Below are positions 1 to 4,816 of a DNA stretch of 6,772 bases, piece by piece; positions within the stretch are counted from its first letter, which is position 1, and each line of letters starts with the position of its first letter. This DNA is from Sulfurovum sp. (GTDB lineage Bacteria > Campylobacterota > Campylobacteria > Campylobacterales > Sulfurovaceae), in contig JALSPX010000269.1 of the NCBI GenBank assembly GCA_026985755.1, positions 1 to 6,772 of the forward strand, given 5' to 3'. The notes under the pieces were generated by a model. The model was not told the origin of the DNA. It worked only from the letters and a program-made list of their open reading frames with translations, and searched no databases. The translations under genes were made by a program, and so were the position numbers.

Positions 1-10
1 CTTGATTAGA

Positions 11-32
11 CATAGGCATCGCTATGCGATGC
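11..32. repeat. Two interlocked perfect inverted repeats
   Basis: CATAG (11-15) and GCATCG (16-21) are followed without a gap by their complements in the same order, CTATG (22-26) and CGATGC (27-32). The stretch can fold either as a 5-bp stem (11-15 with 22-26) or as a 7-bp stem with a 3-nt loop (16-22 with 26-32), or as a pseudoknot-like arrangement if both form. It lies 44 bp past the moaA stop codon. No T-run follows on either strand, so it is not a typical intrinsic terminator, though it could still stall or protect the moaA transcript. The pairing is directly visible; any function is unknown. Confidence 0.6.
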
Positions 33-34
33 AA

Positions 35-79
35 ACAATCACTCTTCACTTTTAATTTTTCATTCTTCACTACAATCAC
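35..79. repeat. Degenerate heptamer tract between 8-bp direct repeats
   Basis: Four contiguous seven-base units fit a loose pattern on the plus strand: CACTCTT (40-46), CACTTTT (47-53), AATTTTT (54-60) and CATTCTT (61-67), followed by a decayed unit CACTACA (68-74). The 8-bp sequence ACAATCAC occurs at 35-42 and again at 72-79, enclosing most of the tract; the right copy overlaps the moaA stop codon (78-76). The arrangement could be slippage-generated or the remnant of an insertion with a target duplication. Both are inferences, and the low complexity of the sequence makes an 8-bp match less surprising. Confidence 0.45.
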
Positions 80-1053
80 CCTCCCGTTTCGTAAAAAGCA
101 CGTTTGGATATTTCTCTATCTTCCAGTTCTTCCTCTGACCATCGGTTCTCTTTTGGTTTGTCTTTTAACACTTGTGCCAAGACATCTGCCGCACCTTGAA
201 TATCGCCTTTTTTGACAGATTCAGCAATACTCATCGCTTCATCAAAGTAGAGACATGGGATGAGATTACCTTCGGCGGTTAAACGTATACGGTTACAGTT
301 TTCACAAAAATCATGCTTGTGAGGATCTATCAGACCAAACTCATACCCTGTCTCTTCTATACGGTAGTTAAATGAAGGACTCGCCCCCTCACGCCCCAAC
401 GCTTTAATAGTATATTTCTCTTTGACTTTTGCAAGTATCTCTCTACCGTGCATACCCTTTAATGCTTGGTCTGCATGAGCATTTTCCATATACTCAATGA
501 AACGTACTTTCATGTCACGTGCTTCACAGTACGCCATAATATCTAGGATTTCATCATCATTGATACCTTTGAGTGGTACCATGTTTATTTTTACCTTTAG
601 CCCTACCTCTAAAGCTTTGTCTATACCCTCAAACACTTTACTCAAGACATCTTTACCTGCTATCTTCGCTGCTACATCTGCTTTGAGTGAATCCAAAGAG
701 ATATTAAGACGCTTTAGCCCTGCATCTTTGAGACGTTGCGCTGCATCAGCAAGCAAAAAGGCATTGGTAGTCAGTGCCAAGTCCAAGCCCTCTTTATACT
801 CATTGATCATCTTGATAAAAGTATCGAGGTCTTCGCGCAAGAGTGGTTCACCGCCTGTGAGACGTATCTTGGTTACTCCACCATCTATGGCAACTTTAAC
901 AAACAAAAAGAGCTCTTCAAAGCTAAGCAAGTTTTCTTTGGGTACCCATGAAAAAGGTTTTTCAGGCATACAGTACTGACACCTAAAGTTACAGCGTTCA
1001 GTAACAGAAATACGTAAGTAGTTGACTTCACGTCCATGACCATCTATAAGCAT
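76..1053 (-). CDS. moaA: GTP 3',8-cyclase MoaA (molybdenum cofactor synthesis)
   Basis: Cytoplasmic radical SAM enzyme that, with MoaC, turns GTP into cyclic pyranopterin monophosphate, the first intermediate of molybdenum cofactor. The 325-aa length is normal for the family. The radical SAM cluster motif is CNFRCQYC (Cys21, Cys25, Cys28), followed by the SAM-contacting TGGEP at 66-70. The second, GTP-binding [4Fe-4S] site is carried by Cys250, Cys253 and Cys267. The protein ends in the conserved Gly-Gly tail (324-325) that enters the active site. The start is well supported because MLIDxxGR is the usual N-terminus; the ribosome site is weak (GGAA, 5 nt upstream of ATG). A probable terminator lies between petC and this gene, so it is likely transcribed separately, perhaps from the weak promoter proposed at 1081-1122. 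No sign of damage. Confidence 0.97.
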   Translation of the reverse strand: MLIDGHGREVNYLRISVTERCNFRCQYCMPEKPFSWVPKENLLSFEELFLFVKVAIDGGVTKIRLTGGEPLLREDLDTFIKMINEYKEGLDLALTTNAFLLADAAQRLKDAGLKRLNISLDSLKADVAAKIAGKDVLSKVFEGIDKALEVGLKVKINMVPLKGINDDEILDIMAYCEARDMKVRFIEYMENAHADQALKGMHGREILAKVKEKYTIKALGREGASPSFNYRIEETGYEFGLIDPHKHDFCENCNRIRLTAEGNLIPCLYFDEAMSIAESVKKGDIQGAADVLAQVLKDKPKENRWSEEELEDREISKRAFYETGG

Positions 1054-1080
1054 AGTTATTCCAAATTATGAATTTTTCTT

Positions 1081-1122
1081 AGGGTATCTAAATGTAGGTA
1101 AAAGAAGGGTGAGCTATATCAA
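1081..1122 (-). promoter_or_regulatory. Possible moaA promoter with CRP/FNR-like half-palindrome
   Basis: On the minus strand TTGATATAGCTCAC (1122-1109) matches the palindrome upstream of petA at 11 of 14 positions and keeps the 5-4-5 spacing of CRP/FNR-family sites. If its centre were at -41.5, the -10 hexamer would fall at 1086-1081, which reads TACCCT: only half of TATAAT, but with the most important first, second and last positions. No convincing -35 was seen. This was found by looking for similarity to the pet site, so chance is a real alternative. Confidence 0.22.
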
Positions 1123-1123
1123 T

Positions 1124-1165
1124 AAAAGAATAAGTAAGTCTGCAGTGTGCTAAGAACACACTGCA
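1124..1165 (-). terminator. Probable terminator of the petABC operon
   Basis: A perfect 9-bp stem, TGCAGTGTG (1141-1149) with CACACTGCA (1157-1165), closes a 7-nt loop 20 bp past the petC stop codon. On the minus strand the stem is followed by a T-rich but interrupted tail (TTACTTATTCTTTTA). The position between petC and moaA fits an operon end. The broken T-run makes termination possibly incomplete, so some read-through into moaA is plausible. Confidence 0.55.
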
Positions 1166-1185
1166 TTGAGAAAGAATCATTAAAA

Positions 1186-2088
1186 TTAATGATGCCCTTT
1201 CCACATTGATTTCTTCCATAGGTATGCCAAAATTGTAAAGATAATAAAGAATAAAATAACTTTCCATCCAATATCTTCTCTTAATGGTTTACTTGGATCA
1301 CCTGTCTCTTCAAGATACGTCATTACTTTTTCCATACCTTCTTTATTGAGTCCTACTCTAGGCATTGCAGTACCTGGAAGCTGAGATTGTGGGTTTTCAA
1401 TCAAAGTCTCAAGGAAATGTTCAGATCTAGATCGAATAATAATAGATAAATCTGGTGGAAGTTTACCCATATATTTAGCCAACGCATTTTGATACATTCC
1501 TAAATTTTTCTTAAATTCAAGAGCATCTAAATCTACTCCCGTAGTAATATTTGCTTTTGTTTTAGGTACTGTACCAATTTGTGTCCATTTTGCGTATCGG
1601 TTAGCATGACATCTACCACAGGCAAATTCAAAGCCCTCTTTTGGACTTATCTCTTTAGGTGCGATAGACTTAAAATAGGCTACAATATCTGCTGCATCTT
1701 GGATACTACCTGCACTCGGAGGCATAGCAAAGTGCTTAGACTTTGTCACCTCTGCTGGATTTAACAAAAAGTGTGCAAAAAACTTCTCATCAAGCATTGC
1801 ACCAGCAAAACTCAAGTCTGGTGGGTTTACACCATATGCTGCAGCTGATGCCACTGCATCCATCGGTGCTGGCATGTTTTTTACATTAATCGAGTGACAC
1901 CCTATACATGCAGAAGCAAGTGCTTCTCCTTTTGTGGCATCACCTTTTGGTGTCTCTTTTAAATCACTATAAGCTAAATGCTCTCCCTCAACATGCTTGT
2001 GCATTTGAGAGTGTGCAAATGGTTCAACACCCCAGTATAAAACAAGGGTAAAAATCGCTACTATTCCAAATATTTTTAATTCTTTCAT
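1186..2088 (-). CDS. petC: Di-haem cytochrome c subunit of the quinol:cytochrome c reductase
   Basis: Membrane-anchored periplasmic cytochrome c that takes electrons from the Rieske protein and hands them to soluble cytochrome c. An N-terminal hydrophobic segment (about 5-23) is followed by two haem-binding motifs, CIGCH (61-65) and CGRCH (157-161), and a C-terminal membrane helix (about 276-290) with basic residues after it. Each haem domain has its own PPDLS motif (89-93 and 211-215) and its own likely Met ligand in an AMP context (Met122 and Met242), so the protein looks like a tandem duplication of one mono-haem domain. It is the last gene of petABC, 11 bp after petB; its AGGGG ribosome site overlaps the final base of the petB stop. 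The di-haem form differs from the mono-haem c1 of mitochondria and is, from general knowledge, usual in Campylobacterota. The N-terminal segment may be a cleaved signal or a second anchor. Confidence 0.9.
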   Translation of the reverse strand: MKELKIFGIVAIFTLVLYWGVEPFAHSQMHKHVEGEHLAYSDLKETPKGDATKGEALASACIGCHSINVKNMPAPMDAVASAAAYGVNPPDLSFAGAMLDEKFFAHFLLNPAEVTKSKHFAMPPSAGSIQDAADIVAYFKSIAPKEISPKEGFEFACGRCHANRYAKWTQIGTVPKTKANITTGVDLDALEFKKNLGMYQNALAKYMGKLPPDLSIIIRSRSEHFLETLIENPQSQLPGTAMPRVGLNKEGMEKVMTYLEETGDPSKPLREDIGWKVILFFIIFTILAYLWKKSMWKGHH

Positions 2089-2099
2089 CTTCTAACCCC

Positions 2100-3314
2100 T
2101 TATAACTTTTTTTCTTTTGCCGTAATAATTGGCAATGCAATCCATAAGGCGAAGAATACCAAGGCTGCAACAAGTCCAATAACACTCCAGATACCTTCTG
2201 GTGGTAATTTACCCATAAATGTTAAGACTAGCATATCAATGAGCATTGCCCAGAACCAAAACTTAAACAATCCTCTTCTGCTTGCTGGAGCCACATTTGG
2301 ACTCTTGTCAAGGAATGGAAGTAAAAAGAATATCACCTGTGCGATAGCAAAGGCAATCAAACCAATATTGGTTGAGAATGGTCTAAGTACTTCATAAGAC
2401 CACAAAAAATACCACTCAGGATAGATATGTGTTGGTGTTTTAAGTCCATTTGCTGGGTCAAAGTTTACTGGATCCATCGCAAATTCGAAGTGATAGAAAA
2501 CCAAATAGAAGAAGAGTATAAAGTAAACTCCCATGACCAAGACATCTTTGCTCAAAAATACAGGAGAGAAAGGAATCACTTTAGACTCTTTCACTTTGCC
2601 TTCTTTATACAATTTTGCTGCTTCATCAAAGTCAATCTCTTCACCATCTTGGTTATTGACATGAGGGATTCTCAGCGTACCAAAGTGAAGTACAATCAAA
2701 CCAATAATTGCTAAAGGTATGAGTAATACATGCAACATAAAGAATCTATTCAAGAATGCTTGTCCAGGGACATAGTCCCCTCTAATCCACTCTACCAATC
2801 CATCTGCATGTAATGAACCGCCAGAGAAAAGATTGGTAATAACCATACCTGCCCAGTAAGACATTTGTCCCCATGGTAGCATGTATCCAGAGAATGCTTC
2901 TGCCGAGAATGCAACATAAAGTCCCATACCACTTAACCAAATAAGCTCTCTTCCTTTTTTGTACGAACCATAATAGATACCTGTGAACATATGAATATAG
3001 ATAATCAAAAAGACTATAGATGCACCTACCCCATGAATATGTCTCCATAACCAACCATACCCTACTTCAGACATGATTGTATAATTGACAGAATCAAATG
3101 CACTATTTACATTTGGTTGATAATACATCAATAAGAATATTCCTGAAACCAATAATATTCCAAATGTAGCTGCAAGTACCATACCCATTGCCCATAAAAA
3201 GTTAATATTTTTTGGAATCCAATATTCGGTTTGTAATACACGCTTTAAAGTCTCTACTGCCAATCGCTGATCGAGCCACTCTCCAATGCTATTTGCTTTT
3301 TCAAAATGTGCCAT
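2100..3314 (-). CDS. petB: Cytochrome b subunit of the quinol:cytochrome c reductase
   Basis: Integral membrane core of the bc complex that carries the quinol oxidation and quinone reduction sites and two b haems. At 404 aa it is a full-length, unsplit cytochrome b with about eight membrane helices (roughly 43-64, 97-115, 127-147, 190-212, 257-275, 313-333, 351-368 and 374-396). Likely haem ligands are His94 and His108 in helix B and His195 and His210 in helix D. The helix D histidines have 14 residues between them, the spacing known from cytochrome b6 rather than the 13 of mitochondrial cytochrome b. The Qo-site motif is PEWY (299-302), as in bc1 complexes. A charged cytoplasmic linker (about 216-255) joins helices D and E. 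The start has an AAGGAG ribosome site 6 nt upstream and lies 10 bp after petA. Confidence 0.96.
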   Translation of the reverse strand: MAHFEKANSIGEWLDQRLAVETLKRVLQTEYWIPKNINFLWAMGMVLAATFGILLVSGIFLLMYYQPNVNSAFDSVNYTIMSEVGYGWLWRHIHGVGASIVFLIIYIHMFTGIYYGSYKKGRELIWLSGMGLYVAFSAEAFSGYMLPWGQMSYWAGMVITNLFSGGSLHADGLVEWIRGDYVPGQAFLNRFFMLHVLLIPLAIIGLIVLHFGTLRIPHVNNQDGEEIDFDEAAKLYKEGKVKESKVIPFSPVFLSKDVLVMGVYFILFFYLVFYHFEFAMDPVNFDPANGLKTPTHIYPEWYFLWSYEVLRPFSTNIGLIAFAIAQVIFFLLPFLDKSPNVAPASRRGLFKFWFWAMLIDMLVLTFMGKLPPEGIWSVIGLVAALVFFALWIALPIITAKEKKL

Positions 3315-3324
3315 CTATGTCTCC

Positions 3325-3864
3325 TTATACCGCTAATGTTGTGCCATCAGCCAACATTTTTTCATATTCTGGACCTGTTTCACCAAGCACAAGCTTTGTA
3401 CCATCAATTTTAAACGGAGGGATATCAAGCCCACGTGGTGGTGGTGCTTTTGTCACATCTGCAGTCGCATCATATGTTCCACCATGACATGCACACAAAA
3501 AGCTCTCTTTCTCAGGATTATATCCAGGGATACATCCAAGGTGCGTACAGAGCCCTACACTCACCATATAGTGTGCATCACCAATTTGTATCAATCTTTT
3601 CTTCGTTTTTTCAGTTGTTTTTGCCATCATCTCTTTAGATTGTTTTAAAACAAAGATTGGCTTACCTCTCCATTTTTCTGTAATAAGTACATTCTCTGGT
3701 GCATCTTTGAGATCTATGGTTGTAAATCCTGCTGCTTTTACACTTGGCAATGGATCCCATGTACGTTTCATCGCATAAAGTGCTCCAAGCCCACCTAGAG
3801 CAGTAAATCCACCCAAAGCCATACCCATAAAGTCTCTACGACCTTTCGTAGTTTTGTTTGACAT
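3325..3864 (-). CDS. petA: Rieske iron-sulphur subunit of the quinol:cytochrome c reductase
   Basis: Tat-exported, membrane-anchored [2Fe-2S] protein that takes the first electron from quinol at the Qo site of cytochrome b and swings to the c-type cytochrome. The N-terminus has a twin-arginine motif (GRRDFM, residues 8-13) and a Gly/Ala-rich hydrophobic segment (about 13-31) that stays as the anchor. Cluster ligands are Cys106 and His108 in CTHLGC and Cys124 and His127 in CACHGG; Cys111 and Cys126 would form the usual disulphide. The common CPCHGS motif is altered: Pro is Ala125 and the Ser that hydrogen-bonds the cluster is Gly129, while Tyr131 is kept. Loss of that Ser is expected to lower the redox potential. 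First gene of the operon, with AAGGAG 7 nt before the ATG and a clear promoter upstream. Confidence 0.95.
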   Translation of the reverse strand: MSNKTTKGRRDFMGMALGGFTALGGLGALYAMKRTWDPLPSVKAAGFTTIDLKDAPENVLITEKWRGKPIFVLKQSKEMMAKTTEKTKKRLIQIGDAHYMVSVGLCTHLGCIPGYNPEKESFLCACHGGTYDATADVTKAPPPRGLDIPPFKIDGTKLVLGETGPEYEKMLADGTTLAV

Positions 3865-3895
3865 TATTCATCTCCTTTTTATGTTAAAACTCTAT

Positions 3896-3901
3896 ATTAT
3901 A
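3896..3901 (-). promoter_or_regulatory. petABC promoter, -10 box
   Basis: TATAAT, a perfect sigma-70 -10 hexamer, lies 32 bp upstream of the petA start codon on the minus strand and predicts a transcript start near 3889 and a leader of about 25 nt. No good -35 hexamer exists at 16-18 bp (the best is TTTAGT), which fits either the weak -35 conservation of Campylobacterota promoters or dependence on an activator. The spacer contains the 8-bp palindrome GCTTAAGC (3903-3910). Confidence 0.6.
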
Positions 3902-3923
3902 CGCTTAAGCATGTTAAACTAAA

Positions 3924-3937
3924 TTGAGCTTTCTCAA
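3924..3937 (-). promoter_or_regulatory. CRP/FNR-type operator candidate upstream of petABC
   Basis: TTGAG-AAAG-CTCAA is a perfect 5-4-5 palindrome with the geometry of CRP/FNR-family sites (FNR consensus TTGAT-N4-ATCAA). Its centre (between 3930 and 3931) lies at -41.5 from the start predicted by the TATAAT box, the standard place for a class II activator contacting RNA polymerase, and it would take the place of the missing -35. The palindrome and spacing are seen; the regulator is inferred. The same palindrome could instead act as a small hairpin in RNA. Confidence 0.45.
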
Positions 3938-3961
3938 GGAGAGTAATATTTCCATCAGGAG

Positions 3962-3980
3962 GCAATAGCTGTTGCTTTTT
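3962..3980 (+). terminator. Weak plus-strand hairpin with T-run
   Basis: GCAAT (3962-3966) pairs with GTTGC (3971-3975) around the loop AGCT and is followed by five T residues. The stem includes one U-G wobble that becomes a C-A mismatch on the minus strand, so it folds better as plus-strand RNA. No plus-strand gene is present, so if real it would end an antisense or small transcript, or transcription from outside the window. The stem is short. Confidence 0.2.
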
Positions 3981-3991
3981 GAAACAAAAAA

Positions 3992-4816
3992 CTAGACACA
4001 TACCTTTGTTATATCAATTTTTTGAATAGTATGCATTGGATTTACTTGCACATCTTTTATAGATTCTTCCAATACCTGACTATTAAACCCATCCACAATA
4101 GCAATTCCATAAGACGCCAAAAGGCTTTTAGCATACAATTCTCTCTCTGGTAGCACTATATAAATTACCTTTGCTCCAGCTGCTTTGGCTTCTAATGCCG
4201 TCTGGGATGATGCTGTAACAATCGTGCTTGAAGTTTTAATCAACGCTTCATACTCTTCAGGTTCATGTAGAGTCGAGAAAAGTTTTGCCAAGTCATCTTC
4301 ATACTTTACGAAAAAATAGTTACCCAACAAAAGCTCCATATCAAAAGCTTTAAAAAATGCTTCATTGTTCAAAATAGTCTTATCGTAGTCCGAATCACCT
4401 AAAAAGAATAGTATTCTTTCTTCTTTGGATGTCTCTTCAAAAAACGTATCATCTACCATCACAGTATCGAAAGGAATCACCTTTTCACTATGTACAGGCG
4501 CATCATTTTCATCATGTGCAAAACGCCATACCTGATCAAAGTCTTGACAATACTTCACCAACCTACCATGGTCATCTTCCACAGAGTCAATAATAATACT
4601 ATCACCATTTTGGGCAATCGCATCGATATCTTGTATGCCCTCTATGGTTACATACTCAGATACACCCAATTCACGTGCCACAAGCCCTGCTCTAAAGTCA
4701 TTGACAAGCAGTTGTGTTTTTTCACCTTTATCATTAAGTCTATTAAGCAGTGCAGCACCTCGTCTAAGTCTCTCTAATCCCAGTTTATGGCTTGTATTTG
4801 CATAATAATATAACAT
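3992..4816 (-). CDS. PseG/SpsG-like GT-B fold protein, function unknown
   Basis: A 274-aa soluble protein without signal peptide or membrane helix. I do not recognise it as a named gene, but its plan resembles PseG (the UDP-sugar hydrolase of pseudaminic acid synthesis) and related GT-B proteins: an N-terminal SHKLGLERLRRG loop (9-20) at the place of PseG's IGxGHxxR loop, a strand ending in IIID (74-77), a linker followed by FFLGDSD (137-143) at the place of MGGTD, and a C-terminal ASSQTALEAKAAGAKVIYIV segment (202-221) at the place of the nucleotide-sugar binding helix. In this by-eye alignment the PseG catalytic His is Arg16 and the conserved Asn of the C-terminal helix is lost. It starts directly after the mnmG stop, with AAGGA 9 nt upstream inside mnmG, so it is likely co-translated with it. 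A sugar-nucleotide role is possible but not shown; no other sugar gene is nearby. Confidence 0.6.
   Translation of the reverse strand: MLYYYANTSHKLGLERLRRGAALLNRLNDKGEKTQLLVNDFRAGLVARELGVSEYVTIEGIQDIDAIAQNGDSIIIDSVEDDHGRLVKYCQDFDQVWRFAHDENDAPVHSEKVIPFDTVMVDDTFFEETSKEERILFFLGDSDYDKTILNNEAFFKAFDMELLLGNYFFVKYEDDLAKLFSTLHEPEEYEALIKTSSTIVTASSQTALEAKAAGAKVIYIVLPERELYAKSLLASYGIAIVDGFNSQVLEESIKDVQVNPMHTIQKIDITKVCV

Noticed and set aside
497..979. Long open frame on the plus strand (160 codons)
   Set aside because: It lies wholly inside moaA on the opposite strand, is rich in Ser/Lys as expected for an antisense shadow, and has no recognisable domain. moaA has complete family motifs across this stretch.
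1085..1100. Short inverted repeat TATCTA-AATG-TAGGTA upstream of moaA as an operator
   Set aside because: Only six pairs with one mismatch in DNA, as expected by chance in AT-rich sequence.
1054..1140. Moco riboswitch upstream of moaA
   Set aside because: Fewer than 90 bases separate the probable terminator from the start codon, and I see no multi-stem structure of the required size.
1176..1193. Palindrome ATCATTAA-AA-TTAATGAT over the petC stop codon
   Set aside because: It is entirely AT-rich apart from one pair near each end, has a 2-nt loop that cannot close, and is largely dictated by the His-His-stop codons.
2782..3054. Open frame of 90 codons on the same strand as petB in another frame, considered as a sign of a frameshift
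   Set aside because: petB is continuous across it with all haem histidines in frame; the alternative product is a Trp/Tyr/Cys-rich shadow.
3976..3990. TTTTTG-AAA-CAAAAA as a terminator after the PseG-like gene
   Set aside because: Five of six pairs are A-T and no separate T-run follows, so the stem is too weak. How the mnmG unit ends is left open.
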